Source of the DNA: JAIEOG01 sp964611895
GTDB taxonomy: Bacteria; Bdellovibrionota; FAC87; UBA2466
DNA length: 64,000 nt
Direction of reading: 5' to 3'
NCBI GenBank assembly: GCA_964611895.1
Contig: CAZTDN010000012.1
Coordinates: 21,514-85,513 of the forward strand
Position 1 is the first letter of the stretch. The number at the start of each line of letters is the position of its first letter. Below the pieces are notes generated by a model. The model had not been told where the DNA came from. It saw only the letters and a list, made by a program, of their open reading frames with translations, and did no database searches. This document shows, in pieces, positions 51,106 to 59,311 of this stretch. The position numbers and the translations under genes are program-made.

Positions 51106-51582
51106 TCAGTGTAGGATGTCGATGAATCTATCGAGACAGGCGTTCGACATATCCCACGCGTTTTGCAAGACGTGGAATCGATTGGCACCGAAAAGCTCAG
51201 TCATAGTGGGCGTCACTCTTTGCGAGAAAACAACGGCGCTAAAGCGGATGTCCAGATTGAGCATTTCCTGGACGGCCTTGCGAATGTCTTCATTCCCATG
51301 CCTCCCCTCGTAATGATCGTAATCGGTCGCTTTCGCGTCGGTGATAACCAGCAGCGCCCGTCTTCGAGCGGGGACTAAGAGCAGCTGGTTGGTGGCATGT
51401 CGGATAGCGGCTCCCATGCGGGTATACCCTTGGGGTTTCAGGCTCCCCATTCGCAGATGGAGTGTTTTCCATGGCTCATCAAAGCCCTTGAGCCAGCCGA
51501 AGGAACAATGATGGCGCGACTCGCTGGAAAACGAAGCAATCCCGACTTTTTCCGAAAAGTCTTCTAGGGCCACGCCGAGCAT
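51106..51582 (-). CDS. norD: NorD, C-terminal half (separated by a frameshift)
   Basis: This 158-codon frame is the second half of the von Willebrand A domain of NorD (VGIASFSSESRHHCSF, MGAAIRHATNQLLL, ALLVITDAKATDYDHYEGRHG) and ends with the normal NorD C-terminus DRFIDILH. It overlaps the N-terminal frame by 19 nt. Reading back one nucleotide at CGA-AAG (near 51594) joins the halves as DEIR-KGNAMLGVAL, which restores the domain. Its own ATG has no convincing ribosome site, so this is one gene with a frameshift (mutation, error, or less likely programmed). Confidence 0.8.
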   Translation of the reverse strand: MLGVALEDFSEKVGIASFSSESRHHCSFGWLKGFDEPWKTLHLRMGSLKPQGYTRMGAAIRHATNQLLLVPARRRALLVITDAKATDYDHYEGRHGNEDIRKAVQEMLNLDIRFSAVVFSQRVTPTMTELFGANRFHVLQNAWDMSNACLDRFIDILH

Positions 51583-52841
51583 TGCGTTGCCTTTCGAATC
51601 TCATCCAGTACTCGACGATTGGAAACCCACGAGTCGGTCGAAAGGCTGCCGTCCACAAGAATCAGGAGTGCGATATCCCTCTCGAGTTTCCGTCGCGAGC
51701 TGTAAATGCGCTGCTCCTGATACCCCGACGCGCTTTTTTGAGTCCACCAACGAACCAGAGCATCCATGTCGAATTCGGGACCGTCTTTTTGCCGGTTTCT
51801 CCAAGTGTACTGATTCAAAAGTTCCGTCAGCTTATGTTTGAGCTGCTCCGATTCCCTCGCCGTCAATGCGTCCGGAGCAACGAGTGGCAAGCAATCGGCA
51901 TGGACAAAATCGTTCAACGTGCACCAGTTCTGCCGGTAAGCACGTTCAGAGTGAAACCATTCGGGGTACTGGTGAGCCGTGGGCGCGGGCTGTTCGGCTT
52001 CGGCGTGAAACTGCGTTTCTATTACGGCATTAGATTTGACATAGCTTTCAGCGTCTCGGCCGGTGCGCATAATGGAATCAAGCGTAAGCTCGTCCAACGC
52101 ATCGGCGTGATCCTCTGCTTCATCGGATCCGTCCATGGTTTTGGAGCCCCCCTGGAAGTTGTCGGCGGTGAGCGCCTTCTCAAAAACGTGGGCGAGGGGG
52201 TTGTCGTTCTCCTTGGGTGGCGTGAGAACCGTCGGATTGGCCGCCGTTTTCACTTTCACTTCCGAGCCCTTGGCAGATCGCAACACCTGGTCCGCTGGCT
52301 CAGCCGAGTGAATCGATGTCGTCCTCTGCTGGTTGAGCGGCAGCTCGGGCAGAATATCCAGCTGCTCGGTGGAGCGATTTCGCACGCTACGTTCGCGCAG
52401 AAACGGCTGGTCGATCTCCGCCTCCAAGGCCTCGAAGCGCGGAATCTGTTCCATCAGAAACAGGCGGATTCTCGGTAGGGCGGCAAGCGCCTCGTCCGCA
52501 CGGTCAGCGCGTGAGCACTCCGACTTTAGCCCGCTAAACAAGCCGATTTTTTCCGCGCCAAAGTGAAAGAGAAGGCGGTACCAGTAAATGCTTTCGTTCT
52601 GGTGGATGTGTGCGAACAAAGTGACTCGGTCGGGCAGAACGAGCAGGCCCTTCATGCATCGTGGCTCCACTTCCTTTGTAGCCACGGTGAGTGGCGAGCC
52701 TAAAAGTGCTTCACCGACCGTTTCCAGCCGTTGCTGAAGCGCTTCGAGCGTCGCTGCGCCCGGGTGCTCCCTTCTTCGAGCGGACTGCCGCCGTTTCCAC
52801 CTCGAGGTGAGACGACCGAAAATGGCTTCGTCGAATCCCAT
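51564..52841 (-). CDS. norD: NorD, N-terminal part (VWA-domain NOR maturation protein)
   Basis: A 425-codon frame with an N-terminal region typical of NorD/CbbO proteins (FGAEKIGLFSGL), an acidic linker (about residues 230-300) and the start of the VWA domain with the MIDAS sequence ILVDGSLSTDSW. It breaks off at DEIRKATQCSAWP, where the other frame takes over. NorD and the MoxR ATPase NorQ together activate nitric oxide reductase, probably by inserting the FeB iron. It begins 4 nt after norQ. Whether functional NorD is made depends on the frameshift being real. Confidence 0.85.
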   Translation of the reverse strand: MGFDEAIFGRLTSRWKRRQSARRREHPGAATLEALQQRLETVGEALLGSPLTVATKEVEPRCMKGLLVLPDRVTLFAHIHQNESIYWYRLLFHFGAEKIGLFSGLKSECSRADRADEALAALPRIRLFLMEQIPRFEALEAEIDQPFLRERSVRNRSTEQLDILPELPLNQQRTTSIHSAEPADQVLRSAKGSEVKVKTAANPTVLTPPKENDNPLAHVFEKALTADNFQGGSKTMDGSDEAEDHADALDELTLDSIMRTGRDAESYVKSNAVIETQFHAEAEQPAPTAHQYPEWFHSERAYRQNWCTLNDFVHADCLPLVAPDALTARESEQLKHKLTELLNQYTWRNRQKDGPEFDMDALVRWWTQKSASGYQEQRIYSSRRKLERDIALLILVDGSLSTDSWVSNRRVLDEIRKATQCSAWP

Positions 52842-52845
52842 CGTC

Positions 52846-53652
52846 CTAAAAGTGGAGGGCGACTAGATCGCGAAGCGCTTCGGCCGTGGGGTGATCGTCG
52901 GTGAGCGCACCGACTATGCTGACGTCGCAAGACAGCCTTGGCGGCAACCCTGCTTCCATTACTCTTGCGGCATGAACGAGCAGTCGCGTGGAAACGGTTT
53001 CTTTCAGCTGGATGTCTTTCAGGTTTCTAATCTTGCCCCCCAGATCCACCAAGGTTAGGCAGGTTTTTCTGGGGGCGAGCGATTCGCGTTCGAGAATTTC
53101 AGTTTCAATCTCTCTTGGTGGGTATCCCAATTCTATGCTGACAAACCTCTGCCTTGTCGACGGCTTGAGGCTTTTGTAGTGTGTTTGGTAACCGGGATTG
53201 AAACTGACCACCACCTGAAACGAAGGCGTCGCCCTAAGCACTTCGTGGGTCCGGTCGAGATAAAGTTCACGCCGGTGGTCGGTGAGCGAGTGAAGCAGGA
53301 CGACGACATCTTCTCGCGCTTCCGCAATTTCATCCAGATACAAAATGGCACCCAAACGCACCGCGCGAGTTACCGGTCCATCCTGCCAAATCGTTTCCCC
53401 TCCTTTTAAGAGGTAGCGCCCCAATAGATCTGTGGCCGAGGTGTCCTCGTTGCACGCCACCTGAATGAAAGGGACGTTGGACTCGTGGGCCATTTTTTCG
53501 ACGAATCGCGATTTTCCGCAGCCCGTCGGACCCTTTAGCAGTAACGGAAGCAAGCACTGTCTCGCCGCCCGAAAGACATCTTCTTCCTTACCGACGGCTC
53601 GATAGTAGGGTGCGGCCTTCTCGCCGCTGCCGTCAGGGCGTTTTGTAGACAT
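52846..53652 (-). CDS. norQ: NorQ, MoxR-type AAA+ ATPase
   Basis: From ATG 53652 the protein has 268 residues, the normal length. It carries Walker A LLKGPTGCGKSRFVEKMA, the NorQ-typical ACNEDTSATDLLGRYLLKGGE, Walker B AILYLDEIAEA and the sensor FQVVVSFNPGYQ. It works with NorD to mature NorBC. The ATG overlaps the end of norB by 20 nt; longer starts would read further into norB and are unlikely. Confidence 0.95.
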   Translation of the reverse strand: MSTKRPDGSGEKAAPYYRAVGKEEDVFRAARQCLLPLLLKGPTGCGKSRFVEKMAHESNVPFIQVACNEDTSATDLLGRYLLKGGETIWQDGPVTRAVRLGAILYLDEIAEAREDVVVLLHSLTDHRRELYLDRTHEVLRATPSFQVVVSFNPGYQTHYKSLKPSTRQRFVSIELGYPPREIETEILERESLAPRKTCLTLVDLGGKIRNLKDIQLKETVSTRLLVHAARVMEAGLPPRLSCDVSIVGALTDDHPTAEALRDLVALHF

Positions 53653-54982
53653 CGGTTCCAAATGCCTCGGCCTTGGGTAGCCCGTAGCGAATAAAGTTCC
53701 AGACGAAGGCGATGATGCCGATGGTGAACAAGGACGCCGCAAGAAGCAGACCCGCGAAATGCACTTCGACTTCTTTTTGAACAGTGAGGAAGTCGAGCCC
53801 CACTTTACGCTCCAGATACACCTGGGAGACTCCCGCTACGGCAAAAGCAAGGGTCATGGCAATCATCCCAATGTTGGACGTCCAAAAGGCAAACACATTC
53901 ATCGGACTGTCGTGAATCCGTCGTCCTGTGATGGTGGGAACTGCGTACGTGATTATGGCGAGCACAATCATGGCGTAGGCGCCCCAAAAAGCCATGTGCC
54001 CGTGCATCGCCGTGACCAACGTTCCGTGCGTATAGACATTTACCTGGGGGAGTGTGTGGGCGAAGCCCAAGAATCCCGCGCCGACAAACGACAGGACTGA
54101 GCAACCCACAGTCCAGGCGAGGGCCACTCGGTTAGGGTGAGATCGCCCGCCCTTTCTAGCCATGCTGATGCCGTAAATAGCCATCCCCAAGAAAGCGAGC
54201 GGTTCCAGCGCGCTAAAGAGACCGCCGATCCAAAGCCAATACCGCGGAGTGCCGATAAAGTAATAATGATGGCCCGTTCCGAGAATTCCAGAGAGAAAGG
54301 CGAAGCCGACGATGACATAAAGCCACTTCTCGATCACTTCGCGATCCACACCAGTCAGCTTGATGAGCAGATACGAAAGAATGGCCCCCATGATGAGTTC
54401 CCATACACCTTCGACCCAAAGATGAACCACCCACCAACGCCAGTAGGAATCCAATGTCTGAGAATCCGTGTCGATCATTCCGGGCAGGTAAAGCAAAGCG
54501 GCGGAAAGGAGCCCGAAGAACAGAACCATCGAAGTAGTTGTATGGCGTTTGGCTTCCCAAATGGTGCGCCCGACGAGGTAGATAAAAAGCAGCACGTCGA
54601 CAACGACCAGATAGTCGAGCGGCCTGGGAATTTCCAGGAACTTCCGGCCTTCCCACCAGTTAAAATGAAACCCAACCAGCGCGATGACTCCCACGGCCAC
54701 AAAGGCCCCGAGCTGCACGAGCGCCAGGTGAGGCGAGACAAGCTCGCGATCGCATTCTTCGGGAATGATGTAGTACGCGGCTCCCATGAAGCCTGCCAGG
54801 AGCCACATCACCAATAAGTTCGTATGCACGGCGCGAGCGGCGTTAAACGGAATCCACTCGTGAAGGCCGTCATAGCCCATGTGCGCAAATCCCATGATGA
54901 AGCCGTAGACGATTTGCAGCGAGAGCAGAAGCATGCACACGGCGAAAAAGTAATAGGCTACTTTTTGGGATTTGAATTTCAT
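53633..54982 (-). CDS. norB: Nitric oxide reductase large subunit NorB (cNOR type)
   Basis: A 449-residue haem-copper-oxidase family protein with about 12 helices and no fused quinol domain, so it is the cytochrome-c-dependent type. Haem and FeB ligands are present: His53 (AVHTN), His187 and Glu191 (HLWVEGVWE), His238 and His239 (GTGHHYY), and the C-terminal MHGHMAFWGAY histidine pair. It reduces 2 NO to N2O in the inner membrane. The start overlaps the end of norC by 4 nt (ATGA). Confidence 0.97.
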   Translation of the reverse strand: MKFKSQKVAYYFFAVCMLLLSLQIVYGFIMGFAHMGYDGLHEWIPFNAARAVHTNLLVMWLLAGFMGAAYYIIPEECDRELVSPHLALVQLGAFVAVGVIALVGFHFNWWEGRKFLEIPRPLDYLVVVDVLLFIYLVGRTIWEAKRHTTTSMVLFFGLLSAALLYLPGMIDTDSQTLDSYWRWWVVHLWVEGVWELIMGAILSYLLIKLTGVDREVIEKWLYVIVGFAFLSGILGTGHHYYFIGTPRYWLWIGGLFSALEPLAFLGMAIYGISMARKGGRSHPNRVALAWTVGCSVLSFVGAGFLGFAHTLPQVNVYTHGTLVTAMHGHMAFWGAYAMIVLAIITYAVPTITGRRIHDSPMNVFAFWTSNIGMIAMTLAFAVAGVSQVYLERKVGLDFLTVQKEVEVHFAGLLLAASLFTIGIIAFVWNFIRYGLPKAEAFGTDVYKTP

Positions 54983-55698
54983 TTGGAATCCTTTTTCAAT
55001 TGGCTGAGAAACGCCGCAAGTTCGGTGATGTCTTCATCCGAGAGAGGGAGTTTTGGCATCGTTGTTCCGGGCTTGACCCCGGCGGGGTCTTTTAGCCATT
55101 TAATGATGTAATCTCTTTCAAGGCGCGAGCCCACGCCATCCAGCGCTGGTCCGATCTTGCCTCCTTGGTTTTCCAGAGCGTGGCATGCAATGCACATCTG
55201 ATTGAAGATCATCGGGCGATCGGCCGTTTTGGCAAGGGAGGCGGAGCCATTCGGAACACTCGGATTCGAAACAGCCATTTGAGCGAGGCTCGGCTTGGGC
55301 GGGAATCCGTTGAGATCCATCTCGCCGATCCACTTCAGAAATGCGACGAGGTCTCGAATTTGTTCATCGGTAAAATCGTAGCGGACCATCTTTCTTTGGC
55401 CCGGATACATTGCATAGGGATCGCGAAGCATCGCTTCAATAAACTTGGGGCCTCGCCGCTCGAAAACCTTCGTTAGCTCGGGTGCGTAGTACGCACCTTC
55501 TCCCAGGATCGTGTGGCACCCCATGCAGTTGTTCTTATCCCAGAGGTGTTTTCCCCGGATCGCCGATTCCGAAAGGTTCTGTTGGTTCGTCTGACCTGGA
55601 ACCCGTCTAAGCGTGTCCACGGTGAGGAGAAGGAAGGTGGCGCTACACAGCCCAGTCCCAACTAAGAAAAAGGCTTTTGCCTTTGATTTCGATAGCAT
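54979..55698 (-). CDS. norC: Nitric oxide reductase subunit NorC with a second haem-c domain
   Basis: A 239-residue membrane-anchored cytochrome c (helix about residues 9-28). The first domain is standard NorC with haem site Cys58-Cys61-His62 (NNCMGCHTILGEGAYY) and the conserved GQRKMVRY methionine. A second cytochrome c domain (about 155-239) has Cys169-Cys172-His173 and a TTMPKL methionine. Typical NorC is about 150 residues with one haem, so this is a natural fusion with an extra electron-transfer haem. No clear ribosome site precedes the ATG; a dyad centred 41 nt upstream is the likely regulator site. Confidence 0.92.
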   Translation of the reverse strand: MLSKSKAKAFFLVGTGLCSATFLLLTVDTLRRVPGQTNQQNLSESAIRGKHLWDKNNCMGCHTILGEGAYYAPELTKVFERRGPKFIEAMLRDPYAMYPGQRKMVRYDFTDEQIRDLVAFLKWIGEMDLNGFPPKPSLAQMAVSNPSVPNGSASLAKTADRPMIFNQMCIACHALENQGGKIGPALDGVGSRLERDYIIKWLKDPAGVKPGTTMPKLPLSDEDITELAAFLSQLKKDSK

Positions 55699-55732
55699 CG
55701 TGAAACATTAGGGGAGTCGGGCGCTGGCGTCT

Positions 55733-55746
55733 ATGATCTAGATCAT
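55733..55746. promoter_or_regulatory. Fnr-type dyad between norC and the Crp/Fnr regulator gene
   Basis: ATGATCTAGATCAT is a perfect 14-bp palindrome with TGAT-N4-ATCA at its core, the Fnr/Dnr/NnrR box layout. It lies 35 nt from the norC start and 36 nt from the regulator start, nearly central in the divergent gap, so it can serve both. The same 14 bp recur at 57812-57825 before nirK. Confidence 0.8.
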
Positions 55747-55782
55747 GGACGGAAGAATAATCCAGATGACATTGGAGCACAA

Positions 55783-56604
55783 ATGCATCAAGAACAGCCT
55801 GTGATTCGTGGGCTGATCGAAGTGTTCAAAGAGGTCCGGGGTACGAAGGAGCTTTCCGAAGCCGCGCTTCGGGCCTTAGCGGAAGTGTCCCTGCGAAAGA
55901 CCATTCGCTCGGGGCAGTGCCTTTGGAGGATGGGGGACCCGGCGGATTTTGTCGGCATCATCTTGAGCGGTGGTTTTGAGGTCAGCCGACTATCTTCCGT
56001 GGGAAATGAGTACAGCTTGGCTGTCTTTGGGCCAGCAGACGCGATAGGGATGTCAGCAGTGCTCCAAAAAAAAGCCTACCCGGGAACTGCACGGGCCTTT
56101 TTACGAAGCGCCGAAGTAGTGAAGATCTATCTGCGGCCGCTTATTCAAAGAACCGGCGATCCACTCGCCATCGAGCTATCGGATTGGCTCAGGGAACTTC
56201 TTATCGTTCACGAGCAGATCTTGCGAGACAAGATCGACATTGTTTCCGCGGGCCGTGTTGGGGAGAAAGTGTTTGAGCTTCTCCTGCAGCTCAATCGTCG
56301 CTTTGGGGTGCGAACTTCGCGCACCGCGTCGCGCATTCCACTGAAGCTCTCAAAAACCCAAGTCAGCCGTATGGTCGATGCACGTGTCGAAACCGTTATT
56401 CGTCTGCTCGGCCTATGGAATAAAAAGAACCTCGTGAGCTTCGGCAGTCTTGGGATTGATGTTTCCGATTGGGCGGAGCTGGAAAAGGAAGTCGACCGGG
56501 GAAAAAATGATCACCCGCGCACTAAAGGCGCGCCACCCACTGCATGTACCAAAACGTGGGCGTTACATCCCCCAATTCTGCTCGAAGATAGTCTCCAGGA
56601 ATGA
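55783..56604 (+). CDS. Crp/Fnr-family regulator of the denitrification genes
   Basis: A 273-residue protein with a cyclic-nucleotide-binding-like sensor (about 20-135; GIILSGGFEVSRL), a dimerisation helix and a C-terminal winged helix with recognition segment KTQVSRMVDARVETVIRLL. It lacks the four-cysteine cluster of Fnr, so it is closer to Dnr/NnrR-type NO sensors. The ETVIR spelling keeps the Glu and Arg that read GA in TGAT half-sites, which fits the local dyads. The ATG follows TTGGAG. The last 83 nt overlap the convergent porin gene, and the tail beyond about residue 240 may be non-functional. Confidence 0.85.
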   Translation: MHQEQPVIRGLIEVFKEVRGTKELSEAALRALAEVSLRKTIRSGQCLWRMGDPADFVGIILSGGFEVSRLSSVGNEYSLAVFGPADAIGMSAVLQKKAYPGTARAFLRSAEVVKIYLRPLIQRTGDPLAIELSDWLRELLIVHEQILRDKIDIVSAGRVGEKVFELLLQLNRRFGVRTSRTASRIPLKLSKTQVSRMVDARVETVIRLLGLWNKKNLVSFGSLGIDVSDWAELEKEVDRGKNDHPRTKGAPPTACTKTWALHPPILLEDSLQE

Positions 56605-57763
56605 GCATGGCTCCCCCGAGTGTCGCCGTTACATCGTTCGAGAAAGCGTAGTTCACGATGAGGTCTGTCTCCATTCCAATATTCGCCGAGGTATTTGCCC
56701 CTGTACCCAGTGCGGAGGTTCCGTTGAGTTTATAGGCCGGCGAAGAGGTGGACGACCTAAGAAGATAATGGACGTCGACCTGGGCCGTAAGACCTTTGCC
56801 AACCGTGCCGTTTAGGTGAATCACCGCACCTTGGATATTGCGTCTTCCAAATGCATCGGCGATCCCCAGATATTTATGTGCAAGTGGGTAAAGCTGATCG
56901 TAGTCGCTGCCGGAATGAAACAACTCGAGTCCCAGTCGACTTTTGAATGGCTTGGCAAAACTCCATCCTGTTTCAAGATCTAGCTGGTGAGCCGAAGCGG
57001 GATCTGTAAAAGCCGATCCGAATTCTTTAGTCAGCTCGGCTCGATAGTCCCAATCCCCAATCCTGGACTCGATCCTAATCCCCAGCGCGAAGAGATCCCT
57101 GCTAACGCCCGTCGTTTGGTCCCTTCGAAAAAGAAAGTACGCATCGGCTCCCTCAAGCCCTCTTCCCAAGTCGTTAGCGGAATAAATGCCCAGCAGATCA
57201 CTGTCGCCTGAACCGACGGTGGTGGCTGTAACTGACGAGGCAAACAGCTTGCTGTAAAACAGATCAATGGAGCCAACGCTGTGCGCGTAATGTGCTTTTA
57301 GAGCGTCGAAGCTACGTCCGGTGTTGTCCCAGTCGAGCCCACTTAACACAACTTCGTTTCCATAGGAAAGAAGCTGTCGTCCCAGGGTAAAGGTAAGAAA
57401 ATCGGCGGCGCGGAGTTCTATATACGCTTGATGCAGCCCCACTGAACTGTCGTTCACCGATCCGCTGGTGCTTTGGCTTTCATTTAGTGAGGTCGAAGAT
57501 CCGACGAACTGAGGCCGTCCGAAAGCCTTGGCAAACTGCGGTTGCGCAAAAAGGGAAAGATCAGAACCCTTGGAAAGTCTGATGTCGGGCCGAATCCGCA
57601 GCAGAAAAGCGGATCGCTTGGAGAGATAATCCGTTCGATCGCTGTGTTCAAAACGCAAGCGCCCTTGGCTCGCAAAAGTTACTTTCGGTGTGGAATCTGC
57701 CTCGCTTGCCGGTGCGGAGCTGGCCGCAAGGACACCGCACACAATCCAATGAAGAAGGCGCAT
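56522..57763 (-). CDS. Outer-membrane porin, alginate-export-like beta-barrel
   Basis: From ATG 57763 the product has 413 residues with a signal peptide (cleavage near ASSAPASE, about residue 18). The rest is made of amphipathic beta-strands with LRFEHSDRTDYLSKRSAFLLRIRP, YIELRAADFLTFTLGRQLLSYG and SFDALKAHY, as in the alginate export/porin family (PF13372 type). Such porins near denitrification genes may admit nitrite or nitrate; this role is inferred from position. An upstream ATG at 57781 adds six residues. It diverges from nirK with a dyad in between. Confidence 0.8.
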   Translation of the reverse strand: MRLLHWIVCGVLAASSAPASEADSTPKVTFASQGRLRFEHSDRTDYLSKRSAFLLRIRPDIRLSKGSDLSLFAQPQFAKAFGRPQFVGSSTSLNESQSTSGSVNDSSVGLHQAYIELRAADFLTFTLGRQLLSYGNEVVLSGLDWDNTGRSFDALKAHYAHSVGSIDLFYSKLFASSVTATTVGSGDSDLLGIYSANDLGRGLEGADAYFLFRRDQTTGVSRDLFALGIRIESRIGDWDYRAELTKEFGSAFTDPASAHQLDLETGWSFAKPFKSRLGLELFHSGSDYDQLYPLAHKYLGIADAFGRRNIQGAVIHLNGTVGKGLTAQVDVHYLLRSSTSSPAYKLNGTSALGTGANTSANIGMETDLIVNYAFSNDVTATLGGAMLIPGDYLRAELGDVTPTFWYMQWVARL

Positions 57764-57811
57764 ACCGAACCACGGTACCATTCGAATCCAAAGTTCGGAA
57801 CATCATATAAT

Positions 57812-57825
57812 ATGATCTAGATCAT
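57812..57825. promoter_or_regulatory. Fnr-type dyad upstream of nirK
   Basis: ATGATCTAGATCAT, identical to the site at 55733-55746 and also flanked by T and GG. Its centre is about 71 nt before the nirK start and 55 nt before the porin start, so one dimer may control both divergent genes. Confidence 0.8.
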
Positions 57826-57889
57826 GGCGGCCAAGGTAGCTCACGGTTATATTGTCTAAAGCCGCCGTCGGCATTTCTGGGGGAAACAC

Positions 57890-59311
57890 TTGAAACCACA
57901 AACGCTACTCTTCGCATTGGGCTTGGTGCTGTGCGCATCGGTTTTTGGAAAAAAACCGTACTATCCTGACCCCAAAAGCTTCCCGGCTGAAACAGCGGTG
58001 CTTACTTACGCCCCGAAGGTACCGCCTGCGATCAAACGCAAAGTACCGGCTCGGGTAAAAATTGATTTGGAAACCAAGGAAATCACGGCACGTCTGGCGG
58101 ACGGGGTGGAATACAACTTTTGGACGTTTGGCGGGACAGTGCCTGGTCCCATGATGCGCGTGCGCGTTGGCGATTTCGTTGAGTTCAATTTGCACAACCA
58201 CCCTTCGAGCAAGATGCCTCACAATATCGATTTACACGCGGTTATTGGGCAAGGTGGCGGAGCGGAAGGCTCCATGACGGTGCCTGGGCACAGCTCGAAG
58301 TTTTCTTTCCGCGCCTTGAATCCTGGACTTTACATTTATCATTGCGCGACCGCACCCGTCGGAATGCATATTGCCAATGGCATGTATGGTCTTATTTATG
58401 TCGAGCCGGAAAAAGGTCTGCCTCCCGTGGATAAAGAATTCTACGTGGTGCAGTCCGACTTTTACACCGCGGGCGCATTTGGCGCGAAAGGGCTCCAGCC
58501 GTTTAGCATGGACAAAGCTCTCAAGGAGCAGCCCGACTATGTTGTTTTCAATGGCAGCGTCGGCGCACTGACAGGCGACAAAGCGTTGAAAGCAGACGTG
58601 GGTGAGAAAGTTCGCATATTCTTTGGGGTGGGCGGACCCAATATTGCGTCTAACTTCCACGTAATCGGTGAAATTTTCGACCGCGTTTTCACAGAGGGGG
58701 GTACCAAAGTTGCACAGGAAAATGTTCAGACCACCGTCGTTCCTCCCGGCGGCTCGGCAATCATTGAGTTTAAAATCGATATCCCTTCGACCTATATTCT
58801 CGTGGACCATGCAATTTTTCGAACGTTCAATAAGGGCGCTCTGGGAATGTTGAAGGTGGACGGCGAAAAAGATCCGATGATCTACACCGGAAAACAGTCT
58901 GACACGGTCTATCTCCCAGAAGGCTCCACCATTCAAACGATGCCTGCTTCTGGCGCCCCCGCCAAAAAAGCCGCGAGGGGTATGAGTGAGCGTATGTCTG
59001 CGGGCAACGCGGTCTATGTTCAGAACTGCGCTGCCTGCCACCAGCCCGATGGAAAAGGTTTGAAGAATGCATTCCCACCGCTTGCGGGTTCAGACTTCCT
59101 CATGGCGGATAAGAAGCGAGCGATCAGGGTCGTGTTGGAAGGTCTTGCCGGAAAGATAGAAGTTAATGGGAGCGACTACGATGGCGTAATGCCCGCCCTT
59201 AGCCTTGACGACGAGGATATCGCCAACGTCCTAACCTACGTCCGAAACTCCTGGGGGAATAAGGGCGATGAGGTCAGCGCTTCCGAAGTAGGCGGACTAC
59301 GAAAGAAGTGA
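57890..59311 (+). CDS. nirK: Copper nitrite reductase NirK with C-terminal cytochrome c domain
   Basis: A 473-residue periplasmic enzyme (signal peptide about 1-20). Type 1 copper ligands are His111, Cys152, His160 and Met165; type 2 ligands are His116, His151 and His307; catalytic Asp114 (HNIDLHA) and His257 (NFHVIGE) are present. After a short linker a cytochrome c domain (about 365-473) carries Cys380-Cys383-His384. It reduces nitrite to NO, and the fused haem can feed electrons directly to the type 1 copper. The start is TTG behind GGGGGAAA. Confidence 0.96.
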   Translation: MKPQTLLFALGLVLCASVFGKKPYYPDPKSFPAETAVLTYAPKVPPAIKRKVPARVKIDLETKEITARLADGVEYNFWTFGGTVPGPMMRVRVGDFVEFNLHNHPSSKMPHNIDLHAVIGQGGGAEGSMTVPGHSSKFSFRALNPGLYIYHCATAPVGMHIANGMYGLIYVEPEKGLPPVDKEFYVVQSDFYTAGAFGAKGLQPFSMDKALKEQPDYVVFNGSVGALTGDKALKADVGEKVRIFFGVGGPNIASNFHVIGEIFDRVFTEGGTKVAQENVQTTVVPPGGSAIIEFKIDIPSTYILVDHAIFRTFNKGALGMLKVDGEKDPMIYTGKQSDTVYLPEGSTIQTMPASGAPAKKAARGMSERMSAGNAVYVQNCAACHQPDGKGLKNAFPPLAGSDFLMADKKRAIRVVLEGLAGKIEVNGSDYDGVMPALSLDDEDIANVLTYVRNSWGNKGDEVSASEVGGLRKK

